Position numbers and translations under genes: made by a program. This document shows, in pieces, positions 21,519 to 32,332 of a stretch of 64,000 bases of DNA. The first letter of the stretch is position 1. Each line of letters opens with the position of its first letter. The notes below the pieces were generated by a model. That model did not search any database, was not told the DNA's origin, and saw only the letters and a program-made list of their open reading frames with translations. Origin of the DNA: Blastobasis lacticolella (taxonomy: Eukaryota > Arthropoda > Insecta > Lepidoptera > Blastobasidae); the NCBI GenBank assembly GCA_905147135.1, contig LR990058.1, positions 15,971,349 through 16,035,348 of the forward strand. Direction: 5' to 3'.

Positions 21519-21780
21519 TGGTAAGTGACGTTGCGGCCGAAGATAGAGGATGACTGTCTAGGAACAGCCTATTCACTCTAGCCTTGAAGGTGTACAGATT
21601 ATAAGGAACAGGTTAACCGTACGCATTATAAAGGTTAAACCATCCTCATTAAACCGGCTCGTGTGGAAGTTCCACGACATAAGGAAGAATCAGAGGGAAT
21701 GTAATAGGCTGTTCCTGGATAGGAATGCCGAAACACCCTAAACCGAAATCGTCACTTACTATCAGGTGCGATGCTGTTTT
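21519..21780. pseudogene. Two retroelement coding fragments in opposite orientation
   Basis: The minus strand at 21519-21597 encodes LYTFKARVNRLFLDSHPLSS. The plus strand at 21693-21780 encodes RECNRLFLDRNA. Both belong to the same motif family as 11180-11429. Opposed fragments within 260 bp suggest two truncated insertions or an inverted duplication. Confidence 0.45.
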
Positions 21781-21827
21781 TTTCTTGGGTTGCTTTCTAA
21801 TTGTCGGGACAAGGTTTATTTTTTATT

Positions 21828-22172
21828 ACCTCGCGCACGGGGGCAGGGGTCCGCCTTGGCCATGATCCAGGGTGTGGAAAATCAGGTTAATTCCAGTGGA
21901 GCGACTGCCATCTGACCTCCGTGACCCTGCTACCAGAGAAATCTGATCAGATTGCATCATGGTTGCACATTCAGTCGCATGAGAAAGAAAACATTTATTA
22001 CGATGTTTTCCCTCACCGTTAGAGCACTGACAGTATTCAATAAATGTATATAACTCAGATAAGAGTCCAATGACTCTCACTACAGCCATGTACAGTGCGG
22101 CAGTGGGATTCAAACCTTGTACCGATTACAAGTTGGATACCTTAACCACTAGGCCACCAACGTTCCTAGACA
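21828..22172 (-). mobile_element. SINE family B, nearly full length
   Basis: From ctcgcgcacgggggcagggg to the head (aaccactaggccaccaacgt). The decayed box B reads gggattcaaacc. The tail is lost. Most family B landmarks are present in order. Confidence 0.8.
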
Positions 22173-22446
22173 CCCACCACTATTACGAAAGAGGATTAAT
22201 AAACAAAATTGCCCCATACCATAACCAAAGAGATCCGCAACCTATTCCGACTACCGTTGTACAACCTGGAGTGGTGTCGGGAATCGGCCTCTCGAGCTCA
22301 GAGTTCCGCATAATGACTCTACCCGAGTGGCTCCAATTAGAACGCCACTTTCCAACCTCAGCTTTCATTTTCACTGTTTTTAGGGGCCCTTGGGCAAACG
22401 ATGCTACTACATTAACACTAAGCCAAAAAACATTTCTTGTTACCTG
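22173..22446 (+). other. Coding-like orphan segment between two SINEs
   Basis: A continuous plus frame reads HHYYERGLINKIAPYHNQRD, PQPIPTTVVQPGVVSGIGLS and FRIMTLPEWLQLERHFPTSA, ending at 22447. Composition is protein-like and matches no repeat family I recognise. A ctgtttttag acceptor-like site lies at about 22373-22382. It could be an exon remnant of a host or transposon gene. I assign no function. Confidence 0.25.
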
Positions 22447-22464
22447 ATTAAGTATAGAAAAATC

Positions 22465-22736
22465 ATCATCTGGCGCCCGTCTTCACCATGATTCAGGATT
22501 TGACAGATCAGATATTTACCTTGACCTTGCTAACAGGGAAATCTGACGGGATTGAATCATCATCATGCATTCAGACGTGTGATTGTTAAGGTTTGATTAC
22601 CATAAGAGCATTGGCTAGTGTTCAACTAATGTACATATTTCAGGAAAAGTCATTGGTACATGGTGGCTCTGGGGATCAAACTTGGTACTTCTCGCTTACG
22701 AGTGGGGCCGCTAGCCATTAAGCCACCGACGCTTCA
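22465..22736 (-). mobile_element. SINE family B, internally deleted
   Basis: From catcatctggcgcccgtctt to the head gctagccattaagccaccga. The gcgactgccatct segment is deleted. The head is more complete than in most copies. Confidence 0.75.
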
Positions 22737-23167
22737 GATTGTTACGAGCTGTGGTGGTGTGGTATCTTTAATCGTTCACATAACGCGCTTAACATAACGC
22801 TGGTTCACATAACATAATATAACGCTTAAAAACCGGCGCTGTGACAGGCATGAGCCTCGTCAGCATTATGCTGAGACTGGTCCATTTCGGTTACCGTTAC
22901 ACTGTCTGTCTACAAATTTTCAATTATTATAATTTACTGTACTCATCGTAGGTTAAGGATATGGAACCGAACAAAGTGTTGAGCCTAAGGATGAATATTA
23001 TTTTTTTGCTACGGAACCTTGCGGATGCGAATTTGTCTTGCTATCGGTAGGCATCTACCACAATACCCTCACAATGACTGGCTATGACTGCATTGAGTTG
23101 TTTGAAGATCACAAATGAGTCTAAAGGTAGGTTTGATATTGAGCTTTGAATTAAACTTTATATTGAA

Positions 23168-23912
23168 CTAGCGGCCCGCCCCGGCTTCGCACGGGTACCA
23201 CTACGGGTACACGGGTTACACATGACCGCTGCGTAGGGAGCCGACCGCGCGAGCGGGCCACGCGGCACTTTATTTCTTGATGACATTGACTCCCCTCCCG
23301 TACCCCGTGCTGCCTAGATAGCCGAGCGGACTGAGCGGCGAACACGCGACTTTTTTCTAATATTCACAATTTTAAACTCGTGATATCTTTCAAATGGAAT
23401 GTCTGAATTGAATAATTCTAAAAGTTATATAAAGGTATTGAAGCAGTCGTGAATATGAAGTAATTGATTTTGATAAGGATTAATACCAAGGTACAAATAA
23501 AGGGCGTTTTTTAGCGGCGGCATTTTAATTAAATTTTGAAAATAAAAGAACACTTATTGTGACATAACTATAATGGTTAGACATATACCGTCGCGACACT
23601 TTTTGTAGATAATGATGTGTTCTGCAAAGTCGTAGTACATTATTTTGTTCTATCATCAATAGTTTTCGCAGCGCACGCGATGTAAGGAATTTTTTGGGTA
23701 TTTTTTTACACCTTGGGTTACATTATTGGAGTTTTATTAATGATCCGTAATTTTTTAGAAAATATAATATAGCCTATGTCACCCGCGGATAGTGTAGCTT
23801 CCCAACGGTGAAAGAATTTTTGAAATCGGTCCGGTAGTTTCGAAGCCTATTCAATACAAACAAACAAACAAACAAAAAATCAAACATTTCCTCTTTATAA
23901 TATTAGTATAGA
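23168..23912 (-). mobile_element. Helitron-like non-autonomous element with canonical ends
   Basis: Read on the minus strand this 745 bp element begins TCTATACTAATATTATAAAG and ends GGGGCGGGCCGCTAG. A 5' TC, a 3' CTRR (here CTAG) with a short GC-rich hairpin before it, and insertion between A and T are the hallmarks of Helitrons. The flanking bases here (A at 23167, T at 23913) fit. No RepHel coding sequence is present, so it is non-autonomous. A (caaa)n run lies near 23862-23878. Confidence 0.7.
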
Positions 23913-23914
23913 TA

Positions 23915-24182
23915 GATAAATAAATAAATAATCGTGGACAGATTCACACAGCGCCATCTAGCCCCAAAGTAAGCAAAGCTTGTGTTATGGGTGCTCGATA
24001 ACTGATAAACTACTTATATACTTTTTTTTGTAAATACATACTTATTATACATAGAACACCCATACCCGTAACAGTAATTAAAATTCATCATTTCAACTAC
24101 TGCCCGGCCGGGAATTGAACCCGGTACCTCTAGCGTGGCAGACCGGCTTGACCGGTTGACCACTGAACCACTCAGGTCGTCA
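23915..24182 (-). mobile_element. SINE family A, full length with a small tandem duplication
   Basis: Begins at the (aaat)n tail directly beside the Helitron and ends with the head (ccactcaggtcgtcaa). An internal duplication, gaccggcttgaccggttgac, lengthens the anticodon-side region. Box B complement is gggaattgaacccggtac. Confidence 0.8.
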
Positions 24183-24282
24183 AAATTATGAACATTATGA
24201 AAATTATGAAATTATGAATTATGAACAAGAACAAGGTGTTGAACAAGATTATAATCCTGTTATTGATACGTACGGGCGGTTA

Positions 24283-24510
24283 ATCGGTTCCCTGTTCAAC
24301 CAGACTCAGGGTCCCCTGGGGAAGACCTTGGTCAACCTCGCTTCGCTTAAGGTATTAGGAGGACACCTAATGAGTGACGAGCTCGTTGCGGTGGTCAAGG
24401 CCCATTAGCTTCAAAGTACGAAACGGTCAGCCATGCAGTTTCGGTCTCTGCGAACGTTGCTTAATATTGGTTATCGGTATCGGAAGCGCGCTGCCACTAA
24501 ACCAGTGCAG
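24283..24510 (-). mobile_element. 5S rRNA-derived SINE (family D), copy 2
   Basis: On the minus strand it runs: ctgcactggtttagtggcag, gataaccaatattaagcaac (5S box A region), gctgaccgtttcgtactttg (following the box C region), then the unique body caacgagctcgtcactcatt, gcgaggttgaccaaggtctt and ggaccctgagtctggttgaa. It is homologous across its length with 34521-34765, although the box C region is more decayed (catggctgaccg). Confidence 0.7.
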
Positions 24511-24531
24511 CTTTTCTATAAATCTGTTATA

Positions 24532-25023
24532 TCCTGCTAATATTATAAATGCGAAAGTTTGCAAGGATGGATGTATATTTGCATATTTGTTACTCTTTCA
24601 CGCTACTGAACGGATTTTGATGAAATTTGGCAGCAATGTGGTAATAGCCCAGAATCAGCCATACGCGGCGTTTCCTTCCGGACTCCAACATCAACGGGCC
24701 AAACAAACCGTCGACAATGCTATGGCGCAAAGCATTTTTTTATGTTGACATTCATTTAATAAGTGTTTAATGTAAAACCCAACTTGAAAATAATATTTGA
24801 CTATTGACTATTGAACAGTACGATGGCTATAATTTATTCCGAAATTCTATATCCAACGGTTCCCACGAGAACGGGTCTGAAACGTTAAAACCGAATTTGG
24901 CGCGGACGAAACTAATCCTGGACCATGGTCAAGGTGGACCCCGGGCCCTCGTGCGCGAGAGCACAACTGGGACGCTAAGATGATTTTTTTTTTTACGCGG
25001 ACGAAACTGCGGGCAATAGCTAG
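24532..25023 (+). mobile_element. Helitron-like element carrying a nested SINE
   Basis: Begins TCCTGCTAATATTATAAATG after an A and ends gcgggcaatagctag (CTAG at 25020-25023). The 5' part has ttactctttcacgctactga and cggattttgatgaaatttgg, common in insect Helitron ends. A family B SINE sits at 24914-24995. The base after CTAG is A, not the expected T, so the 3' end may be eroded. Confidence 0.6.
24914..24995 (+). mobile_element. SINE family B, 5'-truncated, with 13 bp target duplication
   Basis: Starts aatcctggaccatggtcaag and ends gctaagatgattttttttt. The 13 bases cgcggacgaaact flank it exactly (24901-24913 and 24996-25008). This is the signature of LINE-driven insertion of a 5'-truncated cDNA. 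Confidence 0.85.
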
Positions 25024-25385
25024 ATTTAATAGATATGTACATATTAAGATATTAAAATATGTGTATATGTACTATGGGCCTCAATTTCAGATCTGAAATT
25101 TAATTGAGTCACGTAGAAAGAGGAGACTAGACAAATTAACGTCGCCGGAAACCAAAAAAATGAGAAGGAAACGTGATAATTACGAAACAGAACTAAATCA
25201 CGCAAAGACGCGTCGCTAAGTATAATGTAGGGCCACTAAAGTAGTGGTTTTTGCATTCGAACGGACACGTTTCGTGGTGGCTACGATCCGGCCATGGTCG
25301 GCGTGGGGCGACCAACGTGTCACTGTGTGACTCATACCTACTTACCTAGCCTTTTTGACGATTGAAAGAGATATTTAATGTCCTA

Positions 25386-25447
25386 ATCACCACTGCTTAC
25401 CATCAGGCAGGCCGTAAGCTTGTTTGCCACCTCGGCGGTATAAAAAA
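25386..25447 (+). mobile_element. LINE-1 3' end fragment
   Basis: Only the final 60 bp: cactgcttaccatcaggcag, taagcttgtttgccacctcg, gcggtataaaaaaa. Confidence 0.6.
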
Positions 25448-25509
25448 ATTGTGTTTGAGAGTTTGATCAAGTCGTCGGGAAACGTCGGAAAGCCACCGAC
25501 CTAGTTTAC

Positions 25510-25630
25510 ATATACGAGTTTATATTTCTAAACTACTAAACCGATTTAAATGAAACAAAGCTAAGGACCGAAATATCGATTAAAGTGCCTTTCAAATCAA
25601 GAAAACCGCATCGAAATCGGATCACTTGAC
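25510..25630 (+). repeat. Family R fragment
   Basis: ctaaaccgatttaaatgaaa, cgattaaagtgcctttcaaa, gaaaaccgcatcgaaatcgg. Same order as 12640-12925. Confidence 0.5.
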
Positions 25631-26098
25631 AAAACTGAACTGAATCGAATTGACACTGAACTGTCATTTCATTTACTTCAACAAGGTTCTCTCATATTCT
25701 GATCGCGCGCGAATAATCTAAATATATTATTTTGAAAGAGAGCCCCGCCACCCGGCGCGGATACCACAAAAAAATTAAATTTTGGAAAAGAGACCCGTCA
25801 CCCGCAGTCCTCCTGGCCTCTCCCTGAGGGAATTCCCGCCCGCCGCGCCGCCCTGCCTCTGAGCCTGATTTATGTGGAATCCATATAAATGCAATCTGCT
25901 TAATTGCCCCCTGCTCCCGTCGATAAGAAACAAACGCCTAGGTATTCCAGACTAGACGTGAGCCGGTTCAGACCGGTTTTTCAACTACCTTCCTGCGTAT
26001 ATGTTGGTTTTATTTGGGTTTGATTTTTTTGTCGCGCTCTTCGGTAAGTGGTCTACGCCGTACTAATGACACAGGAAACGTTTGAAACAATCACGTTT

Positions 26099-26228
26099 GA
26101 CGACCTGAGTGGTTGAGTTGGTTAACATGCTGGTCGCCACGCAGAGGTCCCGGGTTCGTATCACGGCCGAGCAGAAATTTAAATGATGAATTTCTAATTT
26201 CTATTATGGGTCTGGGTGTAGTATGTAT
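26099..26228 (+). mobile_element. SINE family A, 3'-truncated
   Basis: Head gacgacctgagtggttgagt, box B region gggttcgtatcacggcc, then atgggtctgggtgtagtatg, after which family A ends abruptly. Loss of the 3' end is unlike normal retrotransposition and implies a later deletion. Confidence 0.7.
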
Positions 26229-26331
26229 TAATCAAACATTTCTAGCAGTTATTGTGTATCACGATAGAATCAGATGGCGCCCGGTGTGCTTTATTTGGGC
26301 GTGGATAAGCAAGTTTGTTTGTTGTCCGTCT

Positions 26332-26614
26332 CAGATCATATCTCGGTTGAGCTCTCGCGCACGAGGGCTCGGGGCCTAGGCGGCCATGATCCAGGATTTT
26401 ACAGTGGAGCGAATGCCATCTGACCTTCGTGTCCCTGCTACTAGGGGAACCAGACCAGATTGAATCATGGTTACACATTCAGTCGCCTGAATGTGCAGGT
26501 TTAATCACAACGATTTCTCTCACCGTAAGTGCATTGGTTAGTATTGCAACTAATGTACATACTCACAAAAGAGTCATTGATTCGAACCTTACGAGTTGGC
26601 CATCGATGCTCTCG
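26332..26614 (-). mobile_element. SINE family B, nearly full length
   Basis: From atatctcggttgagctctcg to a decayed head (gagttggccatcgatgctc). A deletion removes gacagatcaggtaatt. The rest is in order. Confidence 0.8.
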
Positions 26615-26664
26615 GTGTTATCTATTTCAAATGCAGTAAAATAAACCGACTTTACTGTAGTTAT

Positions 26665-26820
26665 TCCCTAGGGAGGCATACGGTCAGACGGTGCACCATA
26701 TGGATGGCGGCAACCTTTGTTCAGGGTGTCCTACAACCTAAGGAGAGCGGATGCGATGCCGGCCTTTGAGGTACTTGTATTCATACCTTTTGAATAACCC
26801 AATTTACAGAGCAAAAAAAA
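26665..26820 (+). mobile_element. Unclassified retroelement fragment shared with 53405-53575
   Basis: Both copies read ctaggga(g)gca.a, acgg..caccatatgga-like, then ggatg.g.tgccggcctttga and cataccttttgaataaccca. I infer a LINE 3' region but cannot name the family. Confidence 0.4.
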
Positions 26821-26887
26821 GATTTCGGGAGGCTTAATGCATATCTCGCGATGTCCTTAGATTAACTTTTTTTTATGTACTTAATAC

Positions 26888-27262
26888 TGAAGACAAACAG
26901 GCAAGCGGGCCACCTGATGGAAAGAGGTCACCGGTGCCGATGAACATCAGGAACACTAGGGCCCCTAGGGTAGGGGGTACTATGCGTTGCCCGCCTCTGA
27001 AGAGATCTCTAATATATCTCTTGAACGATCCCAGCTCATTCCACTTTCGAATCGAGCGACAAACGTTCTTTCGAACCTTTGCGTGAACACCAACAGAGGT
27101 TCTACGTAGTGGCGATGAGTATCCAGGTCGCGGCGAGTGTTGTGATGGAATTGTGATGTGAGCATCAGATCATAAAGTTACTCAGAACATTCCCCGTTGT
27201 ACAGCCGGTAGAACACAAACAGGGAGCCAAAGTCTTTTCGATACTTCACACATGTGCGCTGA
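26888..27262 (-). pseudogene. LINE-2 family ORF2 C-terminus and 3' end
   Basis: On the minus strand it reads through a SLFVFYRLYNGECS-like block (decayed), then KWNELGSFKRYIRDLFRGGQ R, then the ccaggtggcccgcttgcctg tttgtct end. It aligns with the left half of 42930-43682. Stops and indels are present. Confidence 0.65.
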
Positions 27263-28156
27263 AAAGTTTGTTGCCTGATCTTGATGATGTGCGTGGCTTT
27301 ATAGACGTGACTAATGATCCTTTTCGTCGATCTTTACCAAATCAAACAAGCAGTTGCATAAAAATTGGCGAATCCGGATGGCGCCCAACTATCTCGAAGC
27401 TCACATTACCGCTCCATCCCGAGTCGTTATCTCTCAGCCACAGTGGCACAGTTAATCGCCAACTATCCTCCTTAATATGAACTATCCGCCATAACATGAC
27501 GTAACAATCATTCACAATTGTTTATCGCCACATTAAGATACATCTAAAGCAAGGAAATCCAAGGGAATAACCGTGAAAACTAATGAAAGAGAAAAATCTG
27601 ATAGTGTGACGAGGGCACTGAAGAGCGGTGCATACTGGAGCGCTTTTTGGCTGCGGCGGGGCGGATCGCGTCTGTTATATTGTATGGTTTCTAGTCTATT
27701 TTTAATTGTTATTAAAGTTAGATATATTTTAAAACTATCGTTATTAATAATAATTAATATTACAAACATTTCTGAACGAAATGTATGAACTTATTGAACA
27801 ATGTTTACTCCCCAGTCAATTATGTACTTTTGATTAAAAAGTTTTATTTATTTATTTTACTCACGTAGTAAACAGTCATGTTACATTTGAATGAATTTTC
27901 GATTTATACAGCGTACCTATAACTACCATTAATAACATTACTTATAAGACAGAATAAACTTACATAATATAATACAGTCACAATTTTACTTAAAAGTACC
28001 AACTTAGTTCAAGAGATTATACAAAGTGCTACGCTATCTAGAATACCATGTAAATATTTCTTAAAACTTATATTATCAAAAAATTAATTATATGTGTTTG
28101 GAGAACGCACGAAAAACATATTTAATGAAATTCCTTTACGAGTAACTTACGTCGTG

Positions 28157-28352
28157 GGAGGGAAAACATCGCGATGAAGCTTGCACATACAGGCGACTGA
28201 ATGTGTTTCCTCTATTAACAGGGTTACGGAGGTTAGATGGTAGTCGCTTCATTATAATTACCAGATCTGTCAAATCCTGGATCATAGTCAAAGCAGACCC
28301 CAGGCTCTCGTGCGCGAGAACACAGCCAGAACATTCACGCCAAGATGATTTT
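28157..28352 (+). mobile_element. SINE family B, 5'-truncated
   Basis: From gggaggg aaaacatcgcgatgaag through tggtagtcgcttcattataa to cacgccaagatgatttta. It covers the last half of the element and is moderately diverged. Confidence 0.75.
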
Positions 28353-28459
28353 ATACGAATAAAGCAAGTCCATTAAAATGATTGCAAAACATGGCAAGCA
28401 ACGCACCAAAAACAGTTAGTGAGGCAACTACACTTTTTACTGAACTAGCTGTCATGTGA

Positions 28460-28638
28460 ATAAATCAAAATAAATATGTTTGGACAATTCACACAGGGCC
28501 ATCTAGCCCCAAAGTAAGAAAAGCTTGTGTTATGTGTGCCAAAAAACTGATAAACTGGTTATATGTTTAAATACATGCTTATTATACATAATAACACGCA
28601 GTCCCGAAACATAAATTAAAATTCATCATTTCAGCCGC
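28460..28638 (-). mobile_element. SINE family A without its tRNA-like head
   Basis: From the tail side (tggacaattcacacagggcc) to aaattcatcatttcagccgc. The tRNA-like head is absent. Confidence 0.7.
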
Positions 28639-28639
28639 A

Positions 28640-29215
28640 CATTGTTTTAAATCTAAAACAGCGTCGGTGTGGTGTCATTCTAAGTCGTTCGCTTATCGAT
28701 TTCACATTCTTTCGAGGTTAGTTCCAGCTATCGCGTTTGCTAACGTCAGTATTATTTTCCATGGAACTGTAAAATTTAGAATTAAAGCCGGTATGGTGGC
28801 ATGGCATGCGATTTCGCTAATGAATAACAGAGAAATGTAAGCTTTCAAGCCAAGGATATTGCTAAGTTACAATGGTATGGTTTTTGCTGTGTTGTTTTCC
28901 TAGATTTCAAATGTTTATTCATACAAGGATACACTTATTTAAAGTCATTTCAATACATTTTATTATTGATTTTATTTAAGTTATTAACATTACATCCAGA
29001 AGACAATAACAAAATATACATTTGAATTAAATTACAGCAGGTAAGTGGGTGTTGTACAAGATAGAAAGCAGATATTCAGAAAGATTAATAATTATTCATA
29101 CCATCATTTCAAATTGCCTTCCTGATCAGACAACGCCGGTTTATCCGACAAATCCTCATTCGGTTTGTTTATGAACATACTTATTCGTAACGGCAAATGT
29201 TAGAGTACTATGAAT
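28640..29215. other. Unclassified AT-rich stretch
   Basis: No family or gene recognised. Confidence 0.3.
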
Positions 29216-29219
29216 ACTG

Positions 29220-29540
29220 AAATAGTAGTAGGTAGATAATAGGTAGGTTTTTGTAGTATGTGTGTTCTAGCTGACCTTAGGTTAGGTCTGGCTCTAGGAC
29301 AGGTAGGCCTTTAGAACGGGTTATTGTGCCGAGACGGAGTGGCCAGTTTTTAGTAGGTTTATGTTTGGCAGGTTGGGTCATTAGATGTAAGCTTTATTTC
29401 GGCTAGGGAGCTGGCATTCTGATGGGTTTAGGCAGGACGTAGGTATTGGCTCCTGGGTCAGCTCACTGGAAAGCACGCACTCGATTGGGTGAGATTGGGT
29501 TGGCACGTCTGTTGGCTGCTTTGTTGAACACACAGCACTG
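29220..29540 (+). other. G/T-rich, C-poor strand-asymmetric segment
   Basis: The plus strand is rich in tagg, ggtt and ggcag and poor in C for about 300 bp, unlike its surroundings. Such skew is common in untranslated parts of retroelements. The LINE 3' end at 29835-29962 lies downstream on the same strand, so both may belong to one copy. I see no coding frame. Confidence 0.35.
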
Positions 29541-29834
29541 CCTAGGTAGGAAACTCAAAGGAGTTCTAATTTGTACGAATGATTCGTCGAGTCGTCCAGT
29601 ATTTATTCATTGCTATTAGATTTCTCTTCTGAACAACATCTTCTTCATAAAGCCTCAAGTACCTGAATAATTTTGGGTAACTCATGCAGTTGATTAATTA
29701 ATTAATTAGTGTAAAATATCTATTGCTACTTTTAACTTTTAGTGTATTTATTATTATTATTTATTTAATTTTTTATAAATTTGATTGTGGTTGAATAAGC
29801 TTTTGTGTAATCTTTACTTGTAAGTAATCTTCCT

Positions 29835-29962
29835 GCACCGCATACCTTTTTGTCAACTGTTATCTCTCCTGGTAGACTGGTAGATAATGCTATTTTAGCT
29901 TTAAGTCCGCCAATGTACTGTTTGTGCATGAAGTATAAATAAATAAATAAACATCTACTTGT
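29835..29962 (+). mobile_element. LINE 3' UTR and (aaat)n tail
   Basis: ctgcaccgcatacctttttg, ggtagactggtagataatgc, taagtccgccaatgtactgt, then ataaataaataaataaac. The same order recurs at 55317-55436, so this is the 3' end of a dispersed non-LTR family. Confidence 0.6.
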
Positions 29963-30049
29963 AGTTTCTTTTAATGTCGCACTTGTGACCAATTAAAAGA
30001 AATTGTGTAAATGAAATTGTTTTCAATAAATGGGTCTCCCAAAGTTTTA

Positions 30050-30372
30050 AAAAGAATCAAACGTCTGACGACGTTAACTATCTCTTTAGTAACGTTACTT
30101 TCTGATCACGATAAAACATATGACGACGTAAACTATCATGAATCGATGTGACATGAGTCAAGCGTCTGACGACGTCTAAACTATCTTTGAATGAGCGTTA
30201 CTATCATGAATCAAACGTTTGACGACGTAAACTATCACTTAATCAAAGTTACTATCTCGTCATCAATAAAACATCTGACGATGAACTATTTTTGAATCAA
30301 CGTTACTATCTATTCTGATAATGAATCAAACGTCTGATGACTAAACTGTCTTTCAATCAACGTTGCTCAAAA
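30050..30372 (+). repeat. Degenerate minisatellite, about 55 bp unit
   Basis: The phrase aaacgtctgacgacg or a close variant occurs about six times (near 30058, 30113, 30157, 30213, 30268 and 30328). It alternates with aaactatc and gaatcaacgttactatc. Spacing is mostly 55-60 bp, once 44 bp. The array is old and diverged, with no open frame through it. Confidence 0.7.
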
Positions 30373-30839
30373 GAGCAGGCCACCTTTTACATATTTCTCT
30401 AATATCATTCCTTATTTTCACTATCACATACAGAAATGGCGATGTTAACGAAAATCCATCAAGACGTTAATTTAATTTAAGATTTCATTTATAATACATT
30501 TATTCAAGTGACCACACTCATTGTGTTAGTCATTTCTTTCTATTTGTTAGTGCAATTATTTGTAAACAATGTAATTAATTAGATATTTCTTTCAACATGT
30601 CGTTGTCTGCAGTGAGACATGTATAGGCAATCGAGTCTATCTGCGATCCACGTCAAAGAAATAGACATAACCCTCCTTAATTTTTTAACATTGTGATACC
30701 TACAAGCTCGCATAAAAAATTATATACCAATCAAAATAATCGATTCTAGTTAAAAAGGCTCCACCGTCCACCGATCGTGTGATAACTTTATTTGTACGAG
30801 AGCTCGTTTCGTGTCATTCGTGTCACGTAATAATACTAT

Positions 30840-31025
30840 AATAACCTAACCAACAGAAAATGTCAGATAACCTTCAACAAAGTTTACATATAGGTACTGA
30901 AATATGAACTTAACTACTAGACGGAATTTGATAAAATAAAGCCAAAAACCGTCTCGATTAAACTGGCTTTCAAATAGAGAAAATCGCATTCGAATCGGTA
31001 AATCCGTTAGGGAGCTTTTTTCAAT
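30840..31025 (+). repeat. Family R fragment
   Basis: cgtctcgattaaactggctt, tcaaatagagaaaatcgcat, gaatcggtaaatccgttagg gagct. The 3' acaca-rich part is missing. Confidence 0.45.
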
Positions 31026-31989
31026 TATTTTATGTCAGATTTTTTATTACAGTTTTTAAATATAACTTATTCGAGAGAAAAAGGGTTATCCTCGACCAAT
31101 TTTACATAAACTCAAATATATTCAAAACTAAAGAACCTATTTCTAATCTACAGAAATGGAACAAAGCTAAAACCAACCAGTACATTATTCCTGAGTGTTA
31201 TAGGCTACTTTTTATCTCGGAAAAATAATAGGGCCAAAATAATCAAAATATCCGAACTGCGGGCGGGTGAAAACTTCAGGCAACTGCCAGTAATCTCAAA
31301 AGTTACGCAATTTAAAATTTTGTTTTTACTGTAGAAAGTTACATTATCAGGGAGAAACGTAGGCTATAGTTTTTCCCATGGAACGGATCCGGAACGTAGT
31401 ATTGGGTATGTATGTAACCTTTCCATTTATCTGTAACACTAGTTGATGTACTGGAAACGTGTAACAACATATGTATTAATTTAATTTTTTCAATAAAGTT
31501 ATTCTTATTTGTATTTGTATTTTGTATGTTATATCCGGAACGTAGGAGTAGCTCTGAAGTTGGCTGTCTACCGCGCGTCAAGTTATCTTGATAGAGCTCT
31601 ACCTACTGGTTGATTCGCAGACCTGAGAAAAAAATATATAGAACACCTACCCCACGGAGACGACGTACAGGGGTTGGGACCGCCGAAAATCCACCCCCAT
31701 TGTTGCGAGTATGAAAATCGAAAAAGAATCCGCGTTCATTAGCGGACGGTGTGACTTACACGGCGCTGGACAGGGATGGATTGCAGTCGCGAGAGTAGAA
31801 AAAAAATATTTTTAATTTATTTTCTATGCATTTAGGTACTCTAGGCAGGCATGACCAGATCTAGGAAAGAGGATCTTGGCATAAGCCGTGATAGACGCTG
31901 GCATTTGAGAGCTGATGATGTGATGCGACGATTCGACCGAATATAAAATAAATAAACAAATATGCTTGGGTTATTGTTACGAGATCATG

Positions 31990-32210
31990 CTGCAGATGCA
32001 TATTGCTGACTGGACCAGGCCACCCGAATCGCACATTGGCCCCAAGCAACGGCTGAGATGGCATCCGAGGCACGTTGCGTTGTCCTAAATCTCATCCGCG
32101 CAAGTAAAGCGCTGACGCCGTGCCTCGTGCGCCTCGCGACCTGGAAAGCAGCGGCTCTACGCGACGTGACCATCGCGTCACTTCTGATCTCACCTCGGTC
32201 CGAGTCGTAG
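31990..32210 (+). other. GC-rich coding-like segment
   Basis: The plus strand is open for 66 codons from 32010 to the stop at 32208, reading TRIAHWPQATAEMASEARCV and LNLIRASKALTPCLVRLATW. GC content rises sharply against AT-rich flanks. Third positions look G/C biased. It resembles a helical alanine-rich protein, but I recognise no family. It might be a decayed exon. Confidence 0.3.
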
Positions 32211-32332
32211 GCTTCATTAGTTAAATTCTTAATTAAAATAATTTGATGTTCTAATATCGAACTCAAATTTAATTGTTATTAATAATTAATCTTTGGTTTT
32301 CTTTGAGTCCTCCGGCTGTGAAATCTATAATT

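Noticed and set aside
29276..29288. Telomeric TTAGG repeats
   Set aside because: Only two units, in a G/T-rich stretch. Not an array.
30050..30372. CRISPR-like array
   Set aside because: Repeats are degenerate, spacing is irregular and the context is a eukaryotic genome. It is a minisatellite.
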